Of a stretch of DNA of 64,000 bases, positions 1-8,627 are shown piece by piece. The stretch comes from Arthrobacter glacialis (lineage in GTDB: Bacteria > Actinomycetota > Actinomycetes > Actinomycetales > Micrococcaceae): positions 124,001 to 188,000 of the forward strand of contig NZ_PPXC01000007.1 in assembly GCF_002909445.1 (NCBI RefSeq), in the 5' to 3' direction. The position numbers and the translations under genes were made by a program. Numbering within the stretch: position 1 is the stretch's first letter; every line of letters starts with the position of its first letter. Under the pieces are notes generated by a model. That model was not told where the DNA came from. It saw nothing but the letters and a program-made list of their open reading frames with translations, and did no database searches.

Positions 1-1
1 A

Positions 2-145
2 AGGTCCCAGACGTCGGTCGACAAAGAAGCGGCCGCTTTCCCTTCGGAAGAGCAGTCTGGAGACAATCCGTCAGCAACCCAGAACCGCCGCGACGGACGC
101 TTCAACAATGGCCCTCCCGACGAGGAGCCCCCTCCATCTGCGTAG
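2..145 (+). CDS. C-terminal tail of a protein cut by the window edge
   Basis: This frame is open from the first bases to a TAG and encodes 47 residues ending in an acidic, proline-rich tail (ending DEEPPPSA). No start codon is visible, so it would be the end of a gene beginning before the window. The composition suggests a disordered tail and gives no function. A chance open frame in GC-rich DNA is a real alternative. Confidence 0.3.
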   Translation, partial: RSQTSVDKEAAAFPSEEQSGDNPSATQNRRDGRFNNGPPDEEPPPSA

Positions 146-334
146 TCACCTTCTCAGTGGACCTCGTGCGACCCCACGGATTCCCCGTCAGAACCTCGTT
201 GGGCACGCCCTCTCTGAAACGTCGTTCGGGCAAGACCCCATTTTTTGAGACCAAAGGCGGCATGCCGAGGCCAATGACATCTGCCTGCCGCCTGACCACC
301 GAAGACCAAGGGGTGGCCTCGCCCGTGCTTGTCC

Positions 335-1174
335 TTACAGAGTAATGGTGCCTCGGATGCACGTGATGGTGGATCCGCCGACCCAGACTTTGCCGTTGGC
401 GTCGGTACTGACCTCGATGTTGCCGGCACGTCCGACGCGTGCACCCTGCGATACCCGGTAGGAGGTGGGTTCGGTTTCCGTGGAGGTAAGCCACTGGCCC
501 ACGCTGGCGTTCATGCTGCCGCATACAGGGTCCTCGGCGACGCCGACTCCGGGTGCGAAGGTGCGCAGCTCAAACGCATGCTCTGAACCTTCGGGACAAG
601 CGCCAAGCACACCAATCATCGCCTCGGGCATCCGGGACAGATCGGGTTCCAGGGCGAGGACCTCCGCTGCCGTGGCGAGTCGCACGACGGCCCAACCTGG
701 GCCATTGTCGACCCATTGGTGGTCCAGGATGAGGTCGCGGTCAATGCCGAATGCGGAGGCGATGTCCGTGACATAGGATTCCTCGACCGGGCCGGAACGA
801 AGCGTCGGAGGGGCCGCGAAGGAGAGAGCGTCGCCGTTTCGGCGTAGCTCGATGAGACCCGCGGCGCATTCCTGGATGACGTGTTCGCCCGATCGCGGAC
901 TTCCGCCCCGCTCCAGCCAGGCGTGGGCCGATCCAAGCGTTGGATGTCCGGCGAATGGCAGTTCACCCCCTGGGGTGAAGATACGCAGGCGGTAGTCGGC
1001 ATCGGGGGTTGTGGGCTGCAGGATGAAAGTGGTTTCGGACAAGTTCGTCCAGCGGGCCACCCGCTGCATCGCTTCGTCCGTCAGTCCGTCGGCGGCCAGT
1101 ACAACGGCCACGGGATTTCCAAGGTAAGCGGAACTAGAGAACACGTCGACCTGGGCGAAAGCGAAATCACTCAT
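335..1174 (-). CDS. PhzF family isomerase/epimerase-like protein
   Basis: This 279-residue protein has the length and landmarks of the PhzF/YddE family, which share a diaminopimelate-epimerase fold. Visible are NPVAVVL near residue 20, the LSETTF segment with the conserved acidic residue (E47), the FAGHPT motif at about 75-79, and a C-terminal EDPVCGS motif that is normally DPxTGS. PhzF itself isomerises a phenazine precursor, but there are no other phenazine genes here, so the substrate is unknown. The ATG has a good ribosome-binding site (AAGGAAG) eight bases upstream. It stands alone, and the next rightward gene starts about 1 kb away. Confidence 0.85.
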   Translation of the reverse strand: MSDFAFAQVDVFSSSAYLGNPVAVVLAADGLTDEAMQRVARWTNLSETTFILQPTTPDADYRLRIFTPGGELPFAGHPTLGSAHAWLERGGSPRSGEHVIQECAAGLIELRRNGDALSFAAPPTLRSGPVEESYVTDIASAFGIDRDLILDHQWVDNGPGWAVVRLATAAEVLALEPDLSRMPEAMIGVLGACPEGSEHAFELRTFAPGVGVAEDPVCGSMNASVGQWLTSTETEPTSYRVSQGARVGRAGNIEVSTDANGKVWVGGSTITCIRGTITL

Positions 1175-2154
1175 GAGGGCTTCCTTTCAAGGAAAAGGCA
1201 ATGGGGTTCGACCTCCATCAGACCCCAAAGCCGCACGCCAGTACATGGCCAATTTACCTAAGCTGGCTGGATGCCCGCCAAGGCAATGTCCGCCACATAC
1301 GACATCAACGTGGGAGTGCAGTAAGCACCTGCGTGAGGATGCAGTTCCGTCACGCAGGGTCGGCCTGGATGCGGCTCAGATCCAGGAAGGTTAGCATCTC
1401 GTGGTGTGGTGGAGTTTTCCTCGACACGGTGCGGGTCAGTGCATTGATTGTGCTGCAGTCATTTCTGGGAGCAAAATTCCTTCCTCTATTGGAGCTTGGG
1501 TAATCCACCCGGCCCGAGGTTGAAGCTCCATCACCCCGCCATTTTAGGCCGGTCGGCTAAAACACATCACGGGGTAGCCGAACTTACGAGGAAATAACTC
1601 CAAACTTTCGGGCTGGAAACTAAATTTGGGCAACATTTCCACTCCCCCATCGCCTGTCACTGTCCGAAAGCGCAGCTTTATTCCAAATCTAGAGTTGATT
1701 ATTGCCCCTACGGCTAGTTTTCGATTTTTGTCACTGAGATGAGTTTCAAGGTGCCGAAAGACACTGTTGGCACATGTTTGTCTCGTTGGCGACTAGGCAG
1801 GGGGCCGGCGCGGTATTGCGGGAGTCGCACCCCAGTAGTGGAGTTGCCTGCACTAATCGTGGGAGCATGGTTGATTCCTGGCGGCTCGGAGGGCTGCGCC
1901 CTGAAGATCTAGGGGGGTCCCGCGTCTGAGGTGCGTGGCGATCCGCCATCCGCAGGTCAGGGTATTGCCATTCCGGCAGCGTGGCCGGAATGATACTCAA
2001 AGCACTCAAACTGGCCTACCCATACTTTGCTGCTTTGTGTCAAATTATTCTTTTTCATTGTGTTACATTATAGGTTCAGATATTTTTGGGCCATTTTTTT
2101 GCCCAAACCACGAGAATAACCAGCTGCCAGGATACGTGCGCCATTTTGCTACAG
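1175..2154. other. Long intergenic region
   Basis: Nearly 1 kb separates PhzF from the surface-protein gene on the opposite strand. Short open frames exist on both strands, but none has a recognisable protein, a ribosome-binding site or convincing composition. The last 120 bases are clearly AT-rich (about 2030-2110) and probably hold the promoter of the surface protein. A small hairpin (TTTGGGC/GCCCAAA, 2085-2107) lies there. I saw no known riboswitch. Confidence 0.5.
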
Positions 2155-3756
2155 ATGCAGGGAAAAACAGACAAGGGCTTTGGCCCACCACGAGCACATC
2201 TTATTAAGAGATTCGAACGGGTCGGTGCCGTCTTTCTGGTTCTACTCCTAGCAGCGGCTTCGTTGATATTCATCAACAGTCAACCCGCAGCCGCAGCCGC
2301 AGATGGGAAATTGACCGTTCGTGCAACCAGTGTTGCTTGCGGATTCACAAACGTCATCGCTCCGAATCTAAGAACCCAATGCGCGGATATCGCGGACCAC
2401 TGGTACCCGAGTGAGACAGCCAATAGGCAGGCGATACTTGAAGGTACAGGCACCCCTGTCGCCAACTGCGGCACCAGCGTCGGCATCACCGAGGCTGTGC
2501 AGAACATCGGCGTGAGCTCAGTCGCTGCCAGGGACCTGACGTGCAACGAGCGAACGCATTCAACGGATAACCTCCTCGCATCCATTTTCAGCGGAGTCGA
2601 TGCTAACAACCAGCCTGACCTTCCAGTTGTTGGAGGCCCTTGGTCGCCGGCCGCTCCCACCAAATGTGAAGTCGCTGATGCCTTGGTTACAGACATCGCC
2701 CCGGCCACCTGCGGGGTGGGCGGCATCTCACGGACCACAGCCGAGTGGTACATCACGGAGGGCTACGTCAGATTCCCCGCCACGGCCAGTGGACAGATCA
2801 CGTTTGAGGCCAGCAACCTAGGCCGAGATAACACCTCGCGGGCCGAATATCTCGCGTTCATGGCCTCCACAGACCGGACCTTCGCCAATCTCGCCTTCGT
2901 TGGCGAAGCTGAAACGGCTCGCAATTCAACTGTCGGTTTGCAGGTCTCCGTGAACGTGAGTACTGACGTCGGGGACAGGTGCTCCAACATTCGGGGCATC
3001 CGCCTCTACATGCAGGACCAAATCGAAGGATCCTCCGCGAATCTTCGCTGGGACATCGGAAACGGCATGGTGCCAATCCCTGCCGCCAATGTGGGCACCA
3101 ACAACGATCCGCTGGAGGGTTGCATGCCTCCGGTTGCTGAAAATAATGAAGAGACGACTAATCCTGGTGTAGCTGTGGACATTCCTGTACTCGGTAATGA
3201 CACCAAGGGTTCAGGAGATATCGACCCCACAACGGTTCGCTTCCTTGATCCGATCAGTGGGGACCGGATGGAGAGCCTTGTTGTTCCGGGAGAGGGTACC
3301 TGGAGTGTTGATACTGCCACGGGTGTTGTCACATTTACTCCGCTGCCTGAGTTCACGGGCGTTACGGCCCCGGTTAACTACGAATTTTTCGATGGGAACG
3401 GATTGTCGGCTCGGGCCGAGGTTGTCGTGACGGTCAACGCCGGTCCAACTCCCTCAACGGAACCAGCCACTGATCCGACAACAGACGCTGCTACTGATCC
3501 CGCGACGGAACCAGCCACTGATCCGGCAACGGACGCCGCGACAGATCCGACAACGGACCCCATGGAGGATCCGACACAGAACCCAACGACGAACCCTGTT
3601 GCGGTCCTGACCAACGGTTCAACTTCACAGTCGAACAAGGATGACTTGGCCACCACAGGATCGTCCGCCAAGTTACTGATTACAGGCGGCGGGCTGCTGC
3701 TTGCGTTGGGACTTGTCGGCCTGTTCATGTCCACCCGTCGCCGCAGTCAGCACTGA
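2155..3756 (+). CDS. Sortase-anchored surface protein (LATTG type) with CshA-like repeat
   Basis: This secreted, wall-anchored protein has about 533 residues. From the chosen ATG it begins with a basic segment and a hydrophobic stretch (VGAVFLVLLLAAASLIF) ending near an Ala-rich cleavage site. A long cysteine-containing domain follows. Next comes a module resembling a CshA-type fibril repeat (IPVLGNDT, GEGTWSVD, TFTPLPEFTG). Then there is a stalk of repeated Asp-Pro-Ala-Thr units, and finally LATTG, a membrane helix and a RRRSQH tail, the sorting signal typical of actinobacterial class E sortases. No sortase gene is nearby. An ATG at 2086 is in frame but would put 23 odd residues before the signal; neither start has a clear ribosome-binding site. 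Function is probably adhesion or cell-surface structure, by inference. Confidence 0.8.
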   Translation: MQGKTDKGFGPPRAHLIKRFERVGAVFLVLLLAAASLIFINSQPAAAAADGKLTVRATSVACGFTNVIAPNLRTQCADIADHWYPSETANRQAILEGTGTPVANCGTSVGITEAVQNIGVSSVAARDLTCNERTHSTDNLLASIFSGVDANNQPDLPVVGGPWSPAAPTKCEVADALVTDIAPATCGVGGISRTTAEWYITEGYVRFPATASGQITFEASNLGRDNTSRAEYLAFMASTDRTFANLAFVGEAETARNSTVGLQVSVNVSTDVGDRCSNIRGIRLYMQDQIEGSSANLRWDIGNGMVPIPAANVGTNNDPLEGCMPPVAENNEETTNPGVAVDIPVLGNDTKGSGDIDPTTVRFLDPISGDRMESLVVPGEGTWSVDTATGVVTFTPLPEFTGVTAPVNYEFFDGNGLSARAEVVVTVNAGPTPSTEPATDPTTDAATDPATEPATDPATDAATDPTTDPMEDPTQNPTTNPVAVLTNGSTSQSNKDDLATTGSSAKLLITGGGLLLALGLVGLFMSTRRRSQH

Positions 3757-3812
3757 GCGGAAAGACTCGGAGTTAGCTAGTGCGGACGCTGCTTCACGGT
3801 TCAACCACTGAG

Positions 3813-3850
3813 GGCCGGCGCGACACCCCGAATGCGGGGTCGCTCCGGCC
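3813..3850. terminator. Hairpin terminator after the surface protein
   Basis: The imperfect stem GGCCGG..GCGAC.CCCC pairs with GGGGTCGC.CCGGCC around a short loop, 57 bases after the stop, and is followed by a T-containing stretch. Position and structure fit an intrinsic terminator. Confidence 0.6.
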
Positions 3851-4356
3851 GTCTTTGCGTTCAATGCTCACCACGGGAACACGATTGACGAGGACGCCTC
3901 GGGCCTCGAACTGGTCAGGGCCGAAAAAGCCTTCTTGTCATTGGCGTTCTTGTCTGCGAATCCTGACGCCGGTTTCACAAGAACCCGAGCCCAACTTCAG
4001 GAGATGCTCGCCTATGTCCGTCGCGGTGGAATTCAGCGACAAAGAAGCCGCCGGCATCCGCACCCGTTCTTGTCCAATTAAGTGTTCCGCCGGTCCAATC
4101 GATGACGTGTCGGTCCTTGAATGATGTCGCGACGACTGCCAAGCTAGTCGCGAATCCAGGTCAGGCCTCCCCTCGGCTCGGCCATCTCGTGGACAAGGAA
4201 ATGAAACCCCTCCACGTCGAAGCTATCAGGGCCACAGACCCAGGTGAGCTCCATGGTGAACATTCACCGACGTAGATTAAGTCGGGAGGCGCAGCATTGG
4301 ACTGGCAGGTCGCCAGACACTCGCCTAGGGTGGGAAGTGGACGAAAGGAGCACTTC
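3851..4356. other. Intergenic region with possible decayed coding
   Basis: About 500 bases lie between the surface-protein terminator and the Hsp31-like gene. One rightward frame open to a TAA at 4081 reads TRTRAQLQEMLAYVRRGG, which faintly resembles a stretch of serine resolvases, but the catalytic serine region and the helix-turn-helix are absent. I would not call a gene. A good ribosome-binding site at the right end belongs to the next gene. Confidence 0.35.
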
Positions 4357-5136
4357 ATGAAGAAAATCCTCATGGTTCTGACCAGCGTTTCCGAGATCGG
4401 TAATACAGGAGAGAAGACCGGCTACAACGTGGCCGAGGCCGCACATCCTTGGAAGGTCTTCAAGGATTCCGGACATTTCGTTGACTTCGCCTCCATCCAG
4501 GGCGGCCAGCCCCCTCGCGATGAAGTCGACTCCGACGATCCCATCCAGGTTGCCTTCACCAAGGACGAGGCCACACGCGCCGGCCTTTACAACACCGCCC
4601 GCGTCGACGTCGTTGATCCCGAACAGTACGACGCCGTCTACCTCGTGGGAGGCCACGGCACCATGTGGGACTTCCCGGACAGCGAAGGCTTGGCGAACCT
4701 GGTGTCCAGCGTCTACAACTCCGGCGGCTTGGTGGGCGCAGTCTGCCACGGACCGGCCGGCCTGGTGAACGTGAAATTACCGAACGGGCTCGGCCTCGTC
4801 CAAGGCCGCAATGTGGCTGCCTTCACCAACGACGAGGAGGTTGCGGCAGGGAAGGACAAGGTCATCCCGTTCTTCCTGACAGACCGGCTTGTGGAACAGG
4901 GCGCCACTCACATCCCCGCCGACGTCTTCGAGGAGCAAGTTGTGGTCGACGGCCGGCTGGTAACCGGACAAAACCCGGCCTCAGCTGCTGGCGTGGCCAA
5001 GGAGATGGAGAAGCTCTTTGCCGAGGTAATCCACCAGGAAAAGGCAGAAGAGCAACATGAGGCGGAAGCTCTGCGCGCAGAGCACGACGCCGAGAAAAAC
5101 GCCAAGAAGAAAGCCGCGGCAGACGCGGAGCACTAA
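4357..5136 (+). CDS. DJ-1/PfpI superfamily protein, Hsp31-like (putative glyoxalase III/protein deglycase)
   Basis: This 259-residue protein starts at an ATG seven bases after GAAAGGAG. It has the DJ-1 fold signature: a glutamate at residue 27, the VGGHGTMWDFP segment, and the nucleophilic elbow AVCHGPAG with C130 and H131. The pattern and length match the Hsp31/HchA-like branch, whose members convert methylglyoxal to lactate or repair glycated proteins. The last 35 residues (after about 225) are a charged Glu/Ala/Lys helix that the family core lacks, perhaps a coiled coil. A short hairpin (CCACGC/GCGTGG, 5137-5152) follows the stop. The assignment to the superfamily is firm; the reaction is inferred. 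Confidence 0.85.
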   Translation: MKKILMVLTSVSEIGNTGEKTGYNVAEAAHPWKVFKDSGHFVDFASIQGGQPPRDEVDSDDPIQVAFTKDEATRAGLYNTARVDVVDPEQYDAVYLVGGHGTMWDFPDSEGLANLVSSVYNSGGLVGAVCHGPAGLVNVKLPNGLGLVQGRNVAAFTNDEEVAAGKDKVIPFFLTDRLVEQGATHIPADVFEEQVVVDGRLVTGQNPASAAGVAKEMEKLFAEVIHQEKAEEQHEAEALRAEHDAEKNAKKKAAADAEH

Positions 5137-5309
5137 CCACGCACAAGCGTGGGAGAATCCGTGTAACGGCACCCTGCGGACGATCACGAAAAAAAATTAA
5201 TGGCGCTGGCGTGTACTCGAGCGTTGAGGCACTCCCGGTACCTATAAAGTGAACAATGTCTCTTATAAGTTTTATGGGAGATGACAACGAAGAGAACGGG
5301 AGTTACTAC

Positions 5310-5393
5310 ATGCGCGGAAGCAGTCTTGTATGGACAATCGTAGGTGTTTTGGTGGCCATTGCCTTGGTCATTTGGATCGTCTCAGCGATCTAG
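5310..5393 (+). CDS. 27-residue single-span membrane peptide
   Basis: A short frame encodes MRGSSLVWTIVGVLVAIALV followed by IWIVSAI. It is preceded by GGGAG seven bases before the ATG and followed by two strong hairpins. It is almost entirely one transmembrane helix with a single N-terminal arginine. Similar tiny hydrophobic proteins are common as unnamed genes in actinobacteria. The ribosome-binding site, composition and terminators make it a credible gene; the function is unknown. Confidence 0.6.
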   Translation: MRGSSLVWTIVGVLVAIALVIWIVSAI

Positions 5394-5415
5394 AACGCCT
5401 CCTCATAGTAGTCAA

Positions 5416-5446
5416 GAGGAGCCCCACAGTGTTTTTGGGGCTCCTC
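5416..5446. terminator. Hairpin terminator behind the small membrane peptide
   Basis: A perfect 10-bp stem, GAGGAGCCCC with GGGGCTCCTC, closes an 11-base loop ending in T residues, 23 bases after the stop codon of the peptide gene. Confidence 0.7.
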
Positions 5447-5449
5447 GGG

Positions 5450-5493
5450 AAAGGTCCTGAATGCAAAAAGTATTTTTTGCATTCAGGACCTTT
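5450..5493. repeat. Perfect 20-bp inverted repeat, 4-base loop
   Basis: The arms 5450-5469 and 5474-5493 are exact reverse complements (AAAGGTCCTGAATGCAAAAA on the left). It begins only four bases after the first hairpin, so the peptide gene ends in a double hairpin. The A-rich/T-rich inner ends would work as a terminator in both directions. A decayed gene begins shortly after it. Confidence 0.75.
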
Positions 5494-5649
5494 CTGTCGC
5501 TTCCGCTCGCGCCTGGAACGCGGAACCCGGTGGCACGCTTGTTGGTGCGAACTGAGCCGAAGCACAGCCATGTGGCGCATTGTCGCCGCCGTCCAGATAA
5601 GGAGTGGCCTCCCGAAAGCCCTGCTAGAGATTCGAGGGTCCGTTCTTTC

Positions 5650-5974
5650 ATGGCCGGTCCGGAGCAACTCGCCTCGCTCGAGGGCCACCAACAGGTGGTG
5701 CTCCGTCCTGCCGCCGGATGTAGTCAGCCACCCCTTCACCGGACACGTTATACTGCGTGGTTTTTTCGAGCCCGGCCGGGTAGAACACCTGAAAGAGGCC
5801 GTGTGCGAGTGGGCTCGCGAGCACCCACCCGTCGATCTGCGAGTTCAGGCAATCGAGAGTTTCCCGGCCCCATGCAAGATCGTCATTGCCCGTCTTGAGC
5901 GGACCGTGTCGCTCATGACAGCCTACCCACGGCGAAGCACAAGCAAACCGATTTCAATCGAATTGGCGAGCTAA
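5650..5974 (+). pseudogene. Decayed 2'-5' RNA ligase (2H phosphoesterase) family gene
   Basis: The ATG at 5650 opens MAGPEQLASLEGHQQVVLRP in one frame. The match then moves to another frame, which reads HPFTGHVILRGFFEPGRV and continues through DLRVQAIESFPAPCKIVIARLE to a stop at 5974. The HVxLxGFxEP signature and the FPAP..IVIARL segment are what one expects around the first catalytic histidine of 2H phosphoesterases. The frame change, the loss of most of the region between the two pieces and the absence of a second H-x-T motif indicate a dead gene. Recognition is by motif memory only. Confidence 0.45.
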
Positions 5975-6514
5975 ACCTTGACGACTGAATCTTTCACATG
6001 TCGATTGCCCACTGTGGCGAGCCCCCGACCACGCTTAGGAGGGCGCGAAGTCATCGCTGTCGGCCGAACCATGGCCGCAAACAGTCGGGAGAATGACTCC
6101 ATGCGCCGGAATCAGTGCAGGGGGTTGTGTCCTCCCACCAAGCCTGTTGGGCCTTGACAAGTACGACTCGACGGTGGAGGCCTTGTCCAGGTACGGAATG
6201 GTCCAGGTCGACGTGGGCAAGCAAACCCTATTGGGCTCTTCGTGACGGTCAGGCGTTGGAGGTTGACGGGAACAGTGTTGTGCTGCTCTGACGGATCCAC
6301 GGATGGGGCATCCCGCCCAAGGTTTCGCACTGGACTGATTCCCTGGCGTCATCGAGCATTGGATCCAGCTATGGGCTCTCCACTTGGCCGGGGTTGTTGG
6401 CACGTGCATCGCGACAAGGCGATCGGCCCGGGAACATTCGAGGCAGCTTGGATGCCCCAGCAGTGCGGGCTGGAGACGACTGCAAAACAACAATCTGCGA
6501 CTCCGTGAGGTACG
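5975..6514. other. Intergenic region, probably degenerate
   Basis: This 540-base stretch sits between two gene remnants. The longest reading frames are on the minus strand and run on from the transposase remnant, but after about 6515 they show no recognisable motif. It is probably the decayed rest of that element or of the DNA it inserted into. Confidence 0.4.
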
Positions 6515-6709
6515 GCGGTACCCGCTTTGGCCATCGGTAGTCACCGCGGGGCCTGGAGCAATGCAGTGGGATACGCACGGATGTTGGATTGCGGCGGACG
6601 CGTCTTCAAGCATGACCATGCGGCACCGGCCGAACCCCAGCAGCCCCATGACTTCAGTTGCGACACCGACCAGCATCTTGTTGCCTCGGGCCCGCCCAGG
6701 CGCCAGTAA
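6515..6709 (-). pseudogene. Remnant of an IS1595-family (ISXO2-like) transposase
   Basis: Read leftward from 6709 the frame gives ARGNKMLVGVATEV, then GFGRCRMVMLEDASAA, IAPG.AVTTDG and SGYR. This is the pattern of the central DDE-type domain of IS1595/ISXO2 transposases: the RGxKxLVGVAVE strand, the GR.RM...DASA segment, and the second catalytic aspartate in TDGxxGY. The N-terminal zinc-ribbon part and the expected C-terminal HRVASLxKRW segment are missing or out of frame, so the element is dead. No terminal inverted repeats were identified. Confidence 0.5.
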
Positions 6710-6728
6710 CCACTAAGCGGTATCGGGT

Positions 6729-6998
6729 TTAGCCCAAAATTCTTTGTTTTTGGCGGGTGAACTCTTCGTCGGTGAGTAATCCCTTGGAGTACAGTTCGGC
6801 GAGCTGCGTGAGCAGAACGACCGGGTCTTCGGCAGAGGGGGGCAAGGCGGCCGGCGTGGCCGCGGTCGGCAGTGGTTCGGGGCTGCTCGCCTGTTGAGAC
6901 CATCTATTGGCCTGTCGTCGTGAGACGTTATTGGAGACGGCGGTGGCGGTTCCTGAGATAATGGCGGTGCGGGCGATGCCCCTGAGAAGTCCTGGCAT
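6729..6998 (-). CDS. Small SHOCT-domain protein
   Basis: This 89-residue protein ends in the short helical SHOCT motif (LAELYSKGLLTDEEFTRQKQ), with a basic N-terminal half and an Ala/Pro linker. GGAGAG lies eight bases before the ATG. SHOCT motifs are thought to mediate protein association. It follows the DUF6325 gene by 47 bases on the same strand. A DUF6325-SHOCT pair is, from general knowledge, a recurrent arrangement in actinobacteria, so the two are probably co-transcribed. Function unknown. Confidence 0.8.
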   Translation of the reverse strand: MPGLLRGIARTAIISGTATAVSNNVSRRQANRWSQQASSPEPLPTAATPAALPPSAEDPVVLLTQLAELYSKGLLTDEEFTRQKQRILG

Positions 6999-7045
6999 AG
7001 TAGTCTCTCCTTAGTTGATTGGAGTCGTGCAATTCGCCGCGTGGG

Positions 7046-7483
7046 TTAACCGGCGTCGGTGGCCTGGAGCGCAGCCACAAGGTCTGCGGACGGGATCCGC
7101 CCGCTCGCGACCAGTTCCGCTCCCCCTCGCCGTAGAGCACCGATGAAGGGCACTGCCCAAAGGTTCTCGTAAATGACGACGCCCGCCGAGCTATTCGCCT
7201 GGATGACGCCACCCGCTTCGGCGATGTCGTCATCGTCAAGGAGACCCGATGAAGCCCCGTCGAAAACAGCGAGATCAAGCTGGCCGTCACCATCAAAGTC
7301 TGCAACGTTCAACACGGTCACTGCCCCGTCGGAAGCCTTGTGGATGAACACCAGATCGAGGATGCGGATAATCCCTCGATCGACCAGGTCGACCAAGATG
7401 GGGAACCCTTCTCCCGTCATCCGATTCCCCGGAAACTCCACCACTAGGTAGTCGACCGGGCCGATCTCATCGTTGTCCGCCAT
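7046..7483 (-). CDS. DUF6325-like protein
   Basis: This acidic protein has about 145 residues and begins MADNDEIGPVDYLVVEFPGN. It continues with an ILDLVFIHK strand and an Asp-rich central loop, and ends ALRRGGAELVASGRIP. This matches DUF6325, small proteins with a ferredoxin-like strand-helix pattern also seen in DUF1269-type proteins. The reading frame stays open for another 320 bases upstream; I chose this ATG because the family motif starts immediately after it. An ATG at 7501 is also possible. It is upstream of the SHOCT gene in an apparent two-gene operon. Confidence 0.7.
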   Translation of the reverse strand: MADNDEIGPVDYLVVEFPGNRMTGEGFPILVDLVDRGIIRILDLVFIHKASDGAVTVLNVADFDGDGQLDLAVFDGASSGLLDDDDIAEAGGVIQANSSAGVVIYENLWAVPFIGALRRGGAELVASGRIPSADLVAALQATDAG

Positions 7484-7739
7484 GGTTGCCGCCGTTCGCA
7501 TCGTTCGAGTGTGATTTTCTTCACAGTACGTGAGCTCCGGTGCTCCTACAAGGAGTCTCACGTCAAACGTTTGGCGGGGTCTCTTGAACGCGATGGCTTC
7601 GTGTGGCCGGACATGGCGGTGGTCCATGACCCGCATGACCCGGGGTTCTGCGCCCGCATGGCAGCTACCGACCGCGGCGATATCTTCCACCCGAAGTTGT
7701 TGACCGTCCCGTCCTAGCCCTCCGCGCCCGGCGGAAAGC

Positions 7740-7931
7740 CTAGAGCGGTTTCTTGGCCAAGGCCTTGTCCGCAGATGAGGACTTGCGCCCCAGCCGGCGG
7801 TCAAGTGTTACCTGAAGCCGTGCAGCGGCAATCTGCGCGCGTTGTTCACCGAGAGACCTTGGCGCTGTATTTGGGTCGCTCACCTGCTGAAAGCCCTGCT
7901 CTTTTTTCGATGCTGGTGTCATCAGACTCAC
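7740..7931 (-). CDS. Small basic protein, coupled to the upstream membrane protein
   Basis: This 63-residue basic protein has an amphipathic helical centre (LGEQRAQIAAARLQVTLDRR). Its GTG overlaps the stop of the upstream gene as GTGA, and GAGGAG lies five bases before it, which argues strongly for real, coupled translation. No family is recognised. By context it probably works with the membrane protein encoded upstream. Confidence 0.6.
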   Translation of the reverse strand: MSLMTPASKKEQGFQQVSDPNTAPRSLGEQRAQIAAARLQVTLDRRLGRKSSSADKALAKKPL

Positions 7932-8467
7932 GGGAGCTCCTCATTTTCGTCGTTGCTTCCATTGTTGCCGTTGTCGTCCTCTGAGTCCAGATCAGTCTGC
8001 ACGTACTCATTGCCTGGCGCCGACCCTGTCAGTCGTTGCCAGAATATCTTCCACGCTGACTGATCCTTTAGAGGGGTTGCCTCCGGCTCTGACCCGGACA
8101 CCGCCTCCGGCTCAATTGGCTGAACTACAGCCCGCTCACCGTTGGTGGGGTTCTTGAGTGTTCGCAGGGCTTCGTCGAGCAACAGCAGCTCCTCACGGGC
8201 AGCCAGCTTGCTTTTGGCCAGCAACGTGAGGATTGAGAATCCGAGCGTTCTCGCGTCCGGATCCTTCTCGCGAGCCATTTCGATGGCCCACTGCGTTCGC
8301 TTCCACCACTCGCTGCGAGCGTCAGCAACAGTGCGCTGACGAATCGTCCTCCACCCCACGAGCCCTGCCACCAAAGCGCCCAAGATAATCGCCATGGGCC
8401 CGATGGACGCGAAAAGATCCCACCATTGCACGGGGTCTGAGGGGCTGGGAACGGGAGTAGGTGTCAC
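7928..8467 (-). CDS. Membrane-anchored protein of unknown function
   Basis: This protein of about 179 residues has a short Pro-rich N-terminus, one hydrophobic span (GPMAIILGALVAGLVGW), a basic helical region rich in Trp and Arg (RSEWWKRTQWAIEMARE), and a very acidic C-terminal tail. It resembles single-span proteins of unknown function in which the helical domain faces the cytoplasm. I start it at a GTG because TAGGCT, a plausible -10 box, ends exactly six bases before it, suggesting leaderless translation. A TTG one codon earlier is also in frame. Confidence 0.6.
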   Translation of the reverse strand: MTPTPVPSPSDPVQWWDLFASIGPMAIILGALVAGLVGWRTIRQRTVADARSEWWKRTQWAIEMAREKDPDARTLGFSILTLLAKSKLAAREELLLLDEALRTLKNPTNGERAVVQPIEPEAVSGSEPEATPLKDQSAWKIFWQRLTGSAPGNEYVQTDLDSEDDNGNNGSNDENEELP

Positions 8468-8627
8468 CAACTCAGCCTAAGCCGTACCGGTGTCCAAATG
8501 CCTACGACACCACCGCACCGACCTGAACCATCGCATGGATGCAACCCTGCAACGGGAGGGTTGCTCACCGGAGCCAGCTCCCGACGTCGAACATGCCACC
8601 GAGCCGATCCCCCTCGACCCACAAGGC

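Noticed and set aside
1201-1503. Open frames in the gap after the PhzF gene
   Set aside because: No ribosome-binding site, no motif and unlikely amino acid composition.
3460-3600. Repetitive DNA in the surface-protein gene as a separate repeat element
   Set aside because: The repeats keep the reading frame and encode the Thr/Asp/Pro/Ala stalk, so they are part of the protein.
3860-4081. Possible serine resolvase fragment
   Set aside because: Only about 18 residues (TRTRAQLQEMLAYVRRGG) vaguely resemble the family; no catalytic serine or helix-turn-helix. Too weak for a feature of its own.
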